This document shows, piece by piece, positions 44,863 through 55,748 of a DNA stretch of 64,000 bases. Each line of letters opens with the position of its first letter. Within the stretch, counting starts at the first letter, position 1. Below the pieces are notes generated by a model. The model saw only the letters and a list, made by a program, of their open reading frames with translations, was not told the DNA's origin and did not search any database. This stretch comes from Chaetomium olivaceum (taxonomy: Eukaryota > Ascomycota > Sordariomycetes > Sordariales > Chaetomiaceae): NCBI GenBank assembly GCA_039881045.1, contig JAYWVB010000012.1, forward strand, positions 434,001-498,000, written 5' to 3'. A program made the position numbers and the translations under genes.

Positions 44863-46680
44863 TCAGTTGACTAGCAATCCACGACCAGTCTTTGTTCTCC
44901 TGTACATAAGCCCACAGCCGTCGCTCCTCAGGAGGGCACCAAGCGCGCCTACTCCCGACCTGGTAACAACAGAGGCGCCGTCACTCTCGGGACCTTCAGA
45001 GACATCGTCACGGTCGCCATCGTTGCTAGCACCGGAGAGAGAATCACTATCAACCGCCGTGTCACTGTCTGCTCTCTGCGTCTCTGCGTATTCGGCAGGA
45101 TGGTCCGGCTCTCTTCCTGCTGTGACCTTTTCACCGGCGTACTCGCGAATAAATCCAAGGGATAGCCGAAGCATCACCATGCCCTTTTCGGTGTCGGAGA
45201 ACCCGGAGGAGTTCTTGTGGAGTGCCTCGAAGAGTGTATTGTCCTTGGGAACCCATCTCCACGCCATCTCCGTCAACTGATGGAGGTGCTAAGCGCTGAA
45301 ACCGCATGCACTACAGGCGTCCGTCAGAGTCTCCTCCGAGGCTGAAGATGAGCCGGTTGGGGTGGTTCTGTTGGTCGTTTGACTGCCCCCGATACGGTTA
45401 CATTCCGGGCGTTTGCTTGCTTCGGCTTTAGGCAGGGCCTGTAGAGCGACACATTGGGTAGACCTTGGCCAAATATTCGGCGATCGTCGGCGGTCGTGCA
45501 AGTTGTGGTTACTCTCCGATTTGGGTTCGGATATTCTTTGGAATTCCTCCCGTTGGGTCTTGCTCAGACTACTGCGGAGAATAACCTCAACCTTCGAGAA
45601 TCCTGACCGCTTCGGCCTTCCAGGAGCGTCCATCTCCAAGGATTCGTCTCCTGCTTTTCCATTCAAAGTGGGATCCAAAGCGCTTCCGCTATCCCTATCT
45701 CGCGACATTGGGTCCCGTCGGGCCCTTGAGCTAGCGAGCTCCCGCTCATAAGCCCTAGTAGTCTGGGCCAAGACACGGGTTGGCGGCTGGCGAAAAACCT
45801 TCTTCGGAGTCATGTTACCGAGATCCTCGCGGACCGAGGATAGTTGATTAGCTTGGCAGGCCGGCGCGCTGTCGTGACCGGCCCTTAGCTTTACTCGTTT
45901 AGTCGTGCCTGCACCATGCCCATCCACCTTGGTATCTTCGCCTACGCTGCTTTCCCTATAGAGCCGCTTTCGGGGGTTAACAGACTCCTCGGCACCTAGC
46001 CGGCGGTAGCTCGACACGGGGTCAACGGCATCAATCCTGGCCTGTTTGCACTGGCCATTTGTGGTCGCAACTGGTGTAGTTGTGGCGGCGACCCGCGCCA
46101 GATGCGTAGGCGATAGTGCGTTGGTAGGACTTGCTCGCTGACATGTCTGCTCCGTGGGCCGCGGAGAGGACAGTGGTGAGGAAGACGAGGCGAGCGTTGG
46201 GTGCGACCTGAGTCCGTCTGTGCAAATAGAGATGTGTTCGATTTGCGTTCCTGCGCTGATGGAAATTTCAGAAGCTGACACTCGGGTCGCCAAGGTACTC
46301 GCAATGTCGTCTCCATCTGCGCTGCTGTGCTGCCCGGACATTTCGGAAGTCTCGGCATATCGCCTCGCATTGCTATAGCATTGTTCGACCTCAACATTGC
46401 GGCCGTCGGATCGGGTCTCGCCCTCTCTACCTTGACCGCGTGGGACCGAATTTCGGACCTGAGTCGTCGCCTTTGGGGTGATTTGGTACGGTGGTTGAGA
46501 TGGAAGGGACCCCTTACCTGGAATCCAAAACCATTCTTCCGTAAGCTCCGGTAAGGACTGAGAGGGTGGAGGGATTGCCGTATATGTGACGTTCGGTGCC
46601 ATGCTCCGAGTTGCAATGTCGTCTTCATCCTCCCCGGAAAGCTCTGGAATGCGCTGCGCATTCACGTCTCGGTTGGACAT
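44863..46680 (-). CDS. Long serine-rich protein of unknown function, interrupted by one in-frame stop
   Basis: An ATG at 46680 (MSNRDVNAQRIPELSGEDED) opens 463 codons of low-complexity, Ser/Thr/Pro/Arg-rich sequence, with stretches such as KPKRSGFSKVEVILRSSL-like and ERELASSRARRDPMSRDRDS. They end at a TAG (45289-45291). The same frame continues directly with a more conserved-looking region (TEMAWRWVPKDNTLFEALHK, then KGMVMLRLSLGFIREYAGEK) to 44863. The stop may be a mutation, or a small intron ending ..CTTAG may remove it. I recognise no domain. The gene follows the second dynamin-like gene on the same strand by about 100 bp, so it could even be a 3' continuation of a longer locus. Confidence 0.45.
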
Positions 46681-46783
46681 ATCTTCGGCGCTGTCGGTGG
46701 TGGCAGTCTCGCCTGTGCATCTGGAGTTAATACCTCATCAATGGTCTTGACTAGGTCCCTGGTCTCTCTCACCTTCACTGCCT

Positions 46784-48678
46784 GCTAGCAACAGCCCTTT
46801 GGCCTATCGAGCAGCGATCCTGGAAATTTTTGTGCTGAAATCTGCCGGGCCTGGAGAAATGTCATGTGTAGAAAGAGAGAGCGAAAGAGCACCAGGAAAT
46901 GACAAAGTTACCTCGTAATAGGCATTCAGACAATCCAAAGCCTCGCTCGCGGCGGAGCGTCCCATATCCCGGCTCCCCACTCTCCGCCAACGAGTCAGCA
47001 AGGCGTCCGAGATCGTACTCCTTGTCCAAATAATATGATTTGAGCGAGTCGACACCAAAGAACAGACATAGGATCCTCTCCCACTCGTTTTTCGCTTTCT
47101 CGCGGCGGACTTTCTGGAGTGTATCGGTGAAATGGTGGTTGTAAGTGATCGGATGGCCGTGCTGATGAGGAGTCAGCAGCTCTGTGGCTTTGTCTCGCAT
47201 CTCCTGCAGGACCCCGTGCATTGCTGATTCGAAGACCTCGTACTGGAGCGCCTTGGCCGTCGACTCGTCCGCGGTGTGTGCAACAACGAACTTGACGAAG
47301 CGGGACGCCGCGTCCCACACATTCTCGACATGGCGGCGGGCGATGGTCTCCCACGGGCGGCATTGCTCGAGGAACAGCTCGGCAACGATCATCGGACTGA
47401 AGGTCCCGGGCAACTCGCAACCCCGCGTCCTACGCATCAGATGCTCGATTTTGCCGATGAGGTCATCTCGGGTGATATGGAGCACATCATGGTAATCGGA
47501 AGGAACAGCCTCTACCTCGGATTCCAGGTCGATGGCCCGCCGGTAGTGACCTCGGAGGACATCTCGGCCGCAAAATCTTCGTTGAGGTTCTGAACAACCG
47601 CCCTGATGCGCTGCTGATAACCTGGTTCGGTTTTGGCGTCCGAGAAAAACGAGCCGTTGTAGTTGCCGCGCCTGGAAGGACCGCTCAAGTGGAACAAGTA
47701 GAGTCGTTGCTCCTGCGGGCTTGCTCGTGGGTCCCCAAGCTTCTCGAGTTGATCACGACAGGACTTGAATTTTTGATCGATCTCATGCATCAAGCCAGGA
47801 AGCTCTGCAGCAATCTGCCCAAGGAGGACCTTGCTAAGACGGCCGCGCAGCTTGCCGATTCCGAGAGAGGAGCGCGGAAGGGCCTTCCAGGCTCCAGAGC
47901 CGAAGAACTCGGCCTCCTCAGCATCCCGGGTTGCGAGGTCCCAAGAGCCTTCCTCAGAGTCCATATTCTTCAGAACATGCCAGCCGTGGCGGAACTCGAC
48001 CTCTTGGTTCCTAGCGAGAGAGATGTACAGGACTTCACTCCCGCCTCCTGGGACCAAGGTGTCGGGCTTCGTGATGACGCCCAAAGTCCGGGTGCCACTG
48101 GGGTCTGCTGTCCGGTCAGTTTCAGGACAATCTGGTTGGCAAAGTCGTTCTTGGCCGACACCACGGCAAGGATTATGCAACGCGGCTCCCTCATGTAGGA
48201 CTGAACGACATCCTGGATGAGCTCAACGCCCGAAGTGGTTTGATTATTCGTCTCGGAGTGAATGAGCCCGGGAAGGTCGACAATGGTGAGATGGGGTTGG
48301 TCGGGGCCGGTCACTTCATGCGGAGGATGTCCTTGGCAAAGGCTCTGCCGTACACCGTGATGCCCATCTCGGCCTTCGCTCTCTCGATCAAACGGGGAAG
48401 ATTGTCGAAACCATCCAGCTCCTCACGGAAGGCAAGAAGAGCCTTATGCTCAGCTTCCGGGCGGGATTCATGAGGGACAATGGAAACACCCGCTCTAATG
48501 TGTGAGGTCCTGCGCAGGACCAGCTCGTTGGTCTTGAGAGCAGAGCTTGCTCAGGGAGCTCGGAAAGGCGACCATCTTGAGATTCTCTCTCCGCCTTCAG
48601 CGCTTCGATTGGGTTTTGCTTTCGTGATGTGCCCTTGTCACCGTATGTTCTGCGTTGGCGGTAGCTGCGTTGTGCCAT
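46784..48678 (-). pseudogene. Dynamin-like GTPase (paralogue 2), P-loop missing
   Basis: It starts at ATG 48678 (MAQRSYRQRRTYGDKGTSRK). Readable dynamin blocks are NELVLRRTSHIRAGVSIVPH, KAEMGITVYGRAFAKDIL, TIVDLPGLIHSETNNQ (G3), GVITKPDTLVPGGGSE (G4), ASPQEQRLYLFHLSGPSRRG, a stalk region (ELPGTFSPMIVAELFLEQC) and a GED-like end (ALDCLNAYYE, an intron, then a short tail). The segment that should hold the GxxxxGKS P-loop between LSELPEQALLSK and TNELVLRR is absent. One base is missing before VTGPDQPHL (ATGAAGTGACC, about 48310-48320) and another before DPSGTRTLG. Without the P-loop it cannot bind GTP normally, so this is probably a pseudogene. It is not closely similar to the 24-27 kb gene. Confidence 0.78.
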
Positions 48679-49057
48679 TGGCGTGATCGCGGGGCATCAC
48701 CTGGTCGGCAGGAGAGCGACTCGCATGGCGGCTTCGTCGATAGGGCCCCGAACGTTGAGCATCTCGTAACTCGGAGCATGGTGGAAGACGGCAACTCTTC
48801 GTCGTTCGCAGTCAGGCAAGTCGGCAATCACAGTCATACAATGAGTCGAGAAGGTCGGTATGGTCAAGACTTGTTTGTGTACCCAGTTCTATGTATCCTC
48901 CGCTAAGCGCCTTATGGGATGCAAATGTATCTTCAGTCGCCTTCAATCGCCTTCAATCGTCCTCAATCGTCCGCAAGAACCATCTCAATGACAAACAATG
49001 CCAAGTAGATGTCGGCTATTCGATTCATCCCGACCTCGGCCCCCTTCCAAAAAGGTC
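48679..49057. other. Intergenic, no gene recognised
   Basis: This is the upstream region of the second dynamin-like gene up to the MAT flank repeat. It includes a short tandem motif near 48936-48970 (CGCCTTCAAT/CGTCCTCAAT units). Confidence 0.45.
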
Positions 49058-49231
49058 TTACCTGTCTTTGTGAATTTCTTTTCATTTCTTTTTTTTTTTC
49101 TTTTTTGGCTTTCCGAGTTTAGTGGCGCTTCTGAATAGTTGTTCGTTGCTGCTTGGCCGTGTGATCGGCAACTCTGGATGTCATGGGTCTACCGATTCAG
49201 GCTCATGGTGGTGAGCGTTGCTGAGCAGAAA
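49058..49231 (-). repeat. MAT 3'-flank repeat, copy 2
   Basis: On the minus strand, immediately downstream of MAT1-2-1, it repeats the blocks seen after MAT1-1-3 (GACATCCAGAGTTGCCGAT, CGGCCAAGCAGCAA, TATTCAGAAGC, CTCGGAAAGC). A purine tract and ACAAAGACAGGTAAGACC follow. Similarity then ends. Confidence 0.8.
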
Positions 49232-50071
49232 TCAAAGCCCAGCGGCAATCAGTCTCTCAGCGACTGTCATCGGGTCGCGAGTCAAGTTGCGCTTGGACAA
49301 GGGAAGCTGGGGGTTGCGACGGCCCGCCACATAACGGTAGCCCGGATACATCTCCTTGTGAACGCGATCCTCCTCATCGGCTAGGATCTTGAAGCGTGCT
49401 TTGATCTCGGGCTTCTCGGCTTGCCAGGTCTGCGCAACAACCTGGGCTGCTGGGTGTCAGCACTGCACAGCGACAAAAAGGGAACAAAGACTTACAGATG
49501 CAGGCAGCCGTCACGCCAGGGTTGCAAGCGTGGATCTTAGCGGACATCCACTGACGGTAGATGATGAATTGATTGCGAGGACGACGGAGGCGCAGCTTAG
49601 AGATCTTCTGATGCTTCACGCCCTGGTGGCCGATCGGCAGCTGGACGATGGGGTCTGCTTGAATGATTAGGTCTCCGACGACATGGACTGAGGCACCCAA
49701 AATTCACTTACCGGGTTCAGAGATGCTGATCTCGGTGGACTTGATGACTCGATAAGCAGCCTTGTCCAAAGTCTCAGCGTAGGGGGCGCTGGTAATCCAG
49801 TACTGAGTGGAATTCTTGGGCCGAACAATGACAGCGTGTTTGCCATCATTGAAATTTCTGAAAAACGTTAGCTGGCTAATTGACCGGCTAGCTGGATGGA
49901 TTAGACTGACTTGAAGTTCTCGAGCGCGACGCTCAGGATCTTGATGGCACCAGCTTCATCAACGTTATTGGCGGTGCACTGCACGGTCATTTCGTTTCCG
50001 TTGAAAGCGAACGCCAGAGGAGAGGCATCCTCCATAGCAGTCAAGTTGGTACCTGTGATGCAAGAGGCCAT
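49232..50071 (-). CDS. MAT1-2-1: MAT1-2-1, HMG-box mating-type transcription factor
   Basis: There are four exons: 50071-49911, 49857-49712, 49654-49496 and 49446-49232, with introns of 53, 57 and 49 nt. They give 226 residues with no break. The HMG box reads LRRPRNQFIIYRQWMSAKIH, then CISQVVAQTWQAEKPEIKAR, then EEDRVHKEMYPGYRYVAGR. The third intron splits the conserved serine codon (T/CC) of the box, as in other MAT1-2-1 genes. The second intron offers a tandem acceptor (AAGCAG). Using the first AG adds one residue (GCA GAC in place of GAC). MAT1-2-1 binds DNA and specifies the MAT1-2 identity, activating pheromone and receptor genes. It appears functional. Its 3' flank is shared with MAT1-1-3. 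Confidence 0.95.
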
Positions 50072-51225
50072 TGCTGCTGTAAGTAGAGAAAATCGAGTTG
50101 ATTGTCGCTGGGGCTTTGCGAAAATAATTAGAGGTCGCTAGAAATCTGCTGGTTTTGTCCCAGAATGGTGAGAGAAAAGAAGCTGAAGAAGTAAAGGATT
50201 TGGGATCCGAGGACAGCCTTTTTCAAAAGGCAGTTGTGGGCTAAAATAAAATTTGAGAACCAGAAAAACTATCTAGACTTCGGTCCCTTCCAAAGAAGAG
50301 AGGCTGGTATTGTTATCGCAGAACAATACTAAGGAAAAGTACATACAACCCGGAATAAATTTCGCATAATATCAAGGGCGCAAGCATTGTGTGCGGTAAA
50401 TTGATGAGGCTCCGGCCCCGTGCAAGCTCCCGCCTAGCTTTGAGTTTCCTCAGTGTCCCTCCCACTCCAACTTCCTACCGGATAGCCAGGAGCATCATTA
50501 CCGTGGGAAGAAACAACCCCGGTTGTTGAGCGGGCTCGCCCAAACGAAATCATTGGGTGCAGGAAGTTCCATCCTACCCGTGCCGGCATGTACACCTGCT
50601 GGGAGAAGAGGAAGAATGCACGGCCGGGCAACTTTGGGAGCCCGATAGACTATGTGCTGTACAGCTCCGGGTTCAAGGACTGGTTCATTGACTCCAAATG
50701 TTGAGGATGTCATGAACCGGCAAACTCACCAAAGGACCTGCTTCCAACGTCAGCCAGACTCATCCCCGAGTTCGACCGCCGACGAAGTATCCGGGATATG
50801 TTCGTCAAGAAAGCTACGCCATCATCAAAGGTGGATTCCAAAGTTTACTACGCCTAGCCCTCATGATACACCTCGCGTCATTAATACCGCACTTGGTGAG
50901 CCTTCGTCTTCATTCAGCCATGACTGCCACATCGCTATTCCGAGTGCAAAAATGTCACCCCACACCCATCAGAAAGCCTCATCTCTCGGTACCTCTAGCA
51001 GATATTGTTCTGTGGGCTCGAAATAAAAGAAAAGAAAAAGTCGTAAGTCGTAAGTCGTAAGTCGCATTAGTTCGTCATGTGCACTATGGCCGTAGTAGAA
51101 CTCCGCCGTTTCTTTGCTGAACGAAGACGGCCCAGCTAGCTCCACTCTCCCGGTTATATACCGAAGACAGGACAACTGAAAAGAAAAGCCGAAAGGTGTC
51201 GATGAATAGTAGGAGTTGTCTAGCC
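50072..51225. other. Upstream region of MAT1-2-1 and 3' flank of the chimeric gene
   Basis: No supported gene. The part next to 50071 should contain the MAT1-2-1 promoter. A TAAGTCG triplet (GTCGTAAGTCGTAAGTCGT) lies near 51040. Confidence 0.45.
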
Positions 51226-53905
51226 CTAGATGGGAATGAGATTACGGGGAGCCTGGTACCGGCCGAGCATATCGTCGCTGAGAACACATGAGATGTCCCG
51301 GCGAACATCCCCGGCATACAGCCGGGTGAGCGTGAGTCCGGTCGCCATCTTGCCTGCCACGAAAGTCGAAGATTGCTTGTATTTCGGCGTCGCATACTTC
51401 TCGTACACGGCGCTGTGGTGCTTGCGTGGGTATTGGCAGCACTCAAAAAGCGTCTTGATGAGCGGTCTCAACTGGCTCAGCGTGTAGCCAGAGTAATGGA
51501 TATGGGCGAAAGTCTGGTAATCGTTAGGATATCCGGCCAATCTCACGTCGATAATCCACTTACCCAATTCCCTTTGCCTAAAAACAAACGGGAGATGCTG
51601 TACGCTCCGGCCGCTAGGAAGCTGGAAGGGCTGCTCACAAAACGCTCATCCAGGATGGTAACCTCCAGGAAGTATTTGGCCAGCGTCCGTGTCTCCAGGT
51701 CATAATAATCAGCCTTGCCGATACGGTAGAGGAAGCTCATGGGACTGGGCCACCCTAGCTCGAAGTGCAACATGCTAAGCATGAAACGCGCAGCCTGGAG
51801 AATCTCATGTACGCTATAGCCCGAATTCACCGTATAGACGATGTCCTGAACGGACGGACAGTCGATATCTTCGTACTTAGCCGCCACAAAAAGAGCGGTG
51901 GCGCCGACCAGCTGGAGCTTTCCGAGAGGAACGGCCTTGACTGAGAGGAAGCGATCGATGTAGTTGACGGCGAGAAAAAGCGTCTCGGGAAGGAGGCAGA
52001 GCATATGGTGAACCTGAACCAGCCAGTCCATGAGGACAGAGCGCATCGGCCACTGGATCTCGGTTTGGTCGTCCATGTAGTGGGCGTTCGGAAGCATCCG
52101 TACCTCGAGGTCTCGCATGTATGCGAAAATCTCGTCGCCGTACTCGGCAACCATCCTGACATCCCATTCTTCTTCCTTACTTTCCTCCTCTATCTGATGG
52201 GCTGTGACGTACGCCTCCGCCATCTTCAGCTCCTTTTCGACGCCGGCTGTAACATACGGCGCGAGTAGAGTCGTGCGGCCGCTCGTGGTGTTATCACTAT
52301 GCGATCGGTAGGAATGGACCGGAATGTAGCCCTGCTCGTAGGGCACCTGCTCCTCTTCGTCGTCCACACGCATGATGGCGTGCCTGGGGTCTAGGGATGA
52401 CGCGTCAGAGGGTAAAATCAGGAGGAAGTGCCGCTCCTTGAAGGGGTACTCCTGTCGGTCGTCCAGATAGGAAACTGCCGAATCTTGAAGCCCTTCCGCG
52501 CTCTGATTCTTGTTCAGCTGGCTAGTGTTGATGCTGTCAAAACCGCTCATTTTCTTTGCTGGCATCCCTTTCCCCGCGCCCGACGATTTCTTGGCACGTT
52601 TGATCTTGTGACCGCCGTCGACGACATCATGAGCGAACAACTTCTCTTTTGTTTCCTTGTTGGCCTCTGACCGGATGACTTCGACGAACTCCCACTTGGT
52701 TTCATCTGGCAGAGTGACAACCCGCTCCAGAAACACGTCGGCGCTATTTTGGGCTCCCTGGACTGTGCTGTTCGGCGTGAGGAAGACCGTGATACCCGGA
52801 ATCAGCTCCTGGTGGATCTTGGACATAAGCGAGCCGGATCGGCAGATGCAGTCGTTGTATCCGAAGCCTTCGGCCACCTCGCACGTGTCCGGGTCGCCCC
52901 GACAGACCAGTCTCATCAGATCCACCGTTCGCAAGACGGCGACGGTACCTAGAGCCACCATCGTCTTGCCGAGCCCCGTGTCTAGGGCACTGATATAGCC
53001 AGTTCGGCCCGTGCCGTACGTGGCATCCAGGAAGTGCCAAACATCCCGCAGCTGGCCGGGGCGTAGCGCCATCTTGGTGCCGAACAGCTTCTTCCCGCTA
53101 TCCATCTCCCTACACGCTGGGTCGTGACGGAAGAAGCGGCAGGCCTCCGTCCATTCTTCTTCGGTCCCGCCAAGCGTTATAGAGCCCAGCGCGTCGGGGC
53201 CGTCGTTGGCCTCATGTTCATCATATGCAGTGGTCGGTCCACCAGGGTCAGATAGCGCCCCATCGTCCGGCTCCGTGTGAGCGTTGGACGAGATCGAAAT
53301 GACGTCGTTGTCCCTTTCGCGTTCTTCGGTTCTCTTGTCGTGGGCGGCCGACCTGGCAGGGCTAAATGGCGCCCCCTCCCCCGGTTCGGTGTCGGACCGT
53401 ATGCTGGGGGTAGTGTCAGTTGGTTGCGTGACGTAGCGGCACAGCAAGATATGATCCCCATAGTGAGGGTCTTTCTCCAGCCCCTCTTCGCAGGCGCTGT
53501 TGAGAGCCCGGCGAAGGAGGGGCGCAGTGCTCGCGTCTAGCCATCTCTGGTTGCCGCTATAGCGGCCGATTTCCACTTCGAGCCTTAAGGAGTCAAGGCC
53601 TACGGTGGCTGAGCGGGCGTGACTCGGCGCTTTATTCTCGTATCGTCCAAAAACGCTTCCTGGAGCGCCTCGAGAAGGGCGCCCGTATCGATGCGTTCCG
53701 ATACGACGTCTTCCCTCTCGTCGTACCTCTCGCGGGTCAGCCACTGCGTCAGGATGCCGATGAACGTCGTACCGGATTGCAACTCCAGCGCAACACCAAC
53801 GTTTCGAAGGCAAACCCTATCCTCGGGCACGCTAGAATTGTCAACCTGCTTTTGCCGCTTGGCAGGAGTCAGGGCCCAGAGCGCTGCAGAGCCCGGCTCA
53901 GACAC
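51226..53905 (-). pseudogene. Chimeric gene: SNF2-type ATPase N-terminal fragment fused to a B-type cyclin
   Basis: From about 53640 to 51563 one frame runs open. Its first half has SNF2 helicase features (LRPGQLRDVWHFLDATYG, then Walker A ISALDTGLGKTMVALGTVAV) but stops short of the DEAH box. Its second half is an almost complete mitotic cyclin: EWDVRMVAEYGDEIFAYMRD, TEIQWPMRSVLMDWLVQVHH, NYIDRFLSVKAVPLGKLQLV, ATALFVAAKYEDIDCPSVQD, TRTLAKYFLEVTILDERFV. A 50-nt intron (51514-51563, GTAAGT..CCAG) joins to FAHIHYSGYTLSQLRPLIKT and the second cyclin fold. The 5' part (53905-53640, PGSAALWALTPAKRQKQVD) is in another frame, and a TAG follows the only upstream ATG (near 53958). Whether it makes a protein is unclear. 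The open fusion of about 700 codons argues for some constraint or recent origin. Confidence 0.75.
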
Positions 53906-54428
53906 ACCGCGCTTTTTAGAGCTGCCATTTCCCGCGTCCTACTCGGGTATGTGGGAGTCTGATGGGGTCGGCATGGCTGACGGGCAAAGGAGTTAGCTTC
54001 AACCGTAGGTGGGGCGAAATCGGCTGGGCGTACCTGGGAGGCGGCTGCTACTGGAAAAAGCTTGGCGTCCCTCCAGAGATCGCTTAGGCTCGCTCGCCTC
54101 CATAGCGTGATAGACTTTAGGGAACTGGATCCGCAGGTGATTGGGTCAGTTCGCGGCCGCCGACCGGATATTAATCGTTACTTACTACGTTTATCGACAA
54201 TCAACGACCGTAAGATGTATGGGCGGTGGTTGGTTAAATTGTCGGCGCGTAGCGCGCTCGGAATGTTGCACAAAGAGTTGGCGGCGCACCGAAGGAAACA
54301 AAAAAAGGAACAGAAAGAAAGGTTTGACAGGAGTTAGGGCGTTGGGTGTCCAACCTAGCCGGAGTCGAACTGGAACTATTTGGCGGTTAGTTCCCGGCAT
54401 CACTCGACGGGGACTCCTAGACTGAACG
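53906..54428. other. Intergenic, no supported gene
   Basis: This contains a possible 5' exon of the chimeric gene (ATG near 53973 followed by a stop) and an unassigned 91-codon frame at 54062-54337 without domain features. Confidence 0.4.
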
Positions 54429-54600
54429 TTGGGCTTAGTCATCCAGAAGCTCATCACCATTCCTGCTGCTCTGCAAAAGGTGCGCAACCCGGTGCCGCGC
54501 GTGCCGCACCCAGACTGGTTACAACGCCGGATCAACATCAAGAACGACAAGATGAAGCAGAAGAAGCTCACGGACCTTTTTGGGCCAACAACAAAAGGTG
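54429..54600 (+). pseudogene. Fragment of the DNA polymerase epsilon catalytic subunit (POL2)
   Basis: The frame reads VIQKLITIPAALQKVRNPVP, then RVPHPDWLQRRINIKNDKMK and QKKLTDLFG. This is the segment of Pol epsilon family B polymerases that follows the inactive second polymerase half (VxNPxPRVxHPDWL ..KQKK). Only about 55 residues are recognisable, and both sides are unrelated. It is a gene fragment and cannot work as a polymerase. Confidence 0.75.
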
Positions 54601-55748
54601 GTCCCCTTGAGGAGATTACGCCTAACTTACTTGGTGACGTGAAGACATCGGCTCGCTTCTCAAGCCCAAGACCGTCAGCTCCGCCATCTCCGCATCACCA
54701 AAAAAACAGCCACCACGGTCTCAGAAACGCGAGTCGCCTGGACCTGCAGGAGGCCAACATCCCTTTGCCAGTCTGCCGAAGAAGATGCCTTCTCCCAGCC
54801 CTCGGTTCATTTGTTCAAGCTCACGGTGCCTGAGGAAATCTACTTCGCCGAAGCCGAGAAGTTCTCGTTGCTTTTCAACCACCCAAGTGCACACACACAC
54901 AGGAGAAGCACACTAAATGTAGTCATGATGGTTGCTGTTGAACTGAAAGATGTGGGCCAGAGGTTAGCCCTCCGGTCCAGACGAAAATGGTGGGCGGTAG
55001 AACAAAGGCGGTTTGAAGTGTGGGATCCCACATCGTCATTGACCAGAGGCCTCGCATGGCGATTGTATGGTCACCTAGCAGAGGTCTCGGATCCCAGGCC
55101 CGGGACCGGGTTGGCCTTTTTCTTCCCGAGACCGTTCGCGAGGATCCATCAACAGATGCCCATCGTCCTGCGGCTGATCAAAGATTAGCTCCACGCAGCG
55201 GATCAGTGGCGTATGGTTTTAGCGCTCGTGGGGTGGGGAACCTGTCACCCGGTTTCCTAAAAAAGGGCATCCTAGACACCGCCATCGCTAGATTCGTGAC
55301 CCTCCCTTGTAGCACGATATGTGCGGATTGGGGGCTGGGCGGACTGGGCTTTATTACGTGCTTGTGGACGGGGGATCTAGATAAGTCTATGGATAGAGGG
55401 TGCGGGCAAATGCGGAGAGCGGAACGAAAGGCGAGCGTCGGGCCGATAAGAGCATTGAGAGGTCCGTCTTTCGCCCCCACCCCTTCGTCTTTGTCCTTCT
55501 TGTCCTCCTTGTGCTCTCCCCTCTCCGTGAGCAAGCGCTGTGACAATGGGAAGACCTGATCTCGGAAATGGTGGCGACAGACAAACGGCGAGCCCAGAGA
55601 CATTCCGCAAGCTAGCAAGCCATGCAGACTGAAATTACAGGGTTCGTAAGCTACTATAGTATTAGCCAGTGATATGGTGTGCCCTCCTTGCCAAAGGCTT
55701 TCTCATGGTTTGTGGCGTTGTCCACACGACCCGCCCCCTAGTTGTTGT
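54601..55748. other. Intergenic; contains a short repeat also found upstream of MAT1-1-1
   Basis: No supported gene. The stretch 54992-55033 (GGGCGGTAGAACAAAGGCGG..) resembles 56982-57023 on the other side of MAT1-1-1 in the same orientation. About 42 bp match, and the differences seen are transitions. Confidence 0.45.

Noticed and set aside
50072..55748. SLA2 or APN2, the usual MAT flanking genes
   Set aside because: No segment showed ANTH/talin-like or AP-endonuclease motifs. The APE-type motifs present belong to LINE ORF2.
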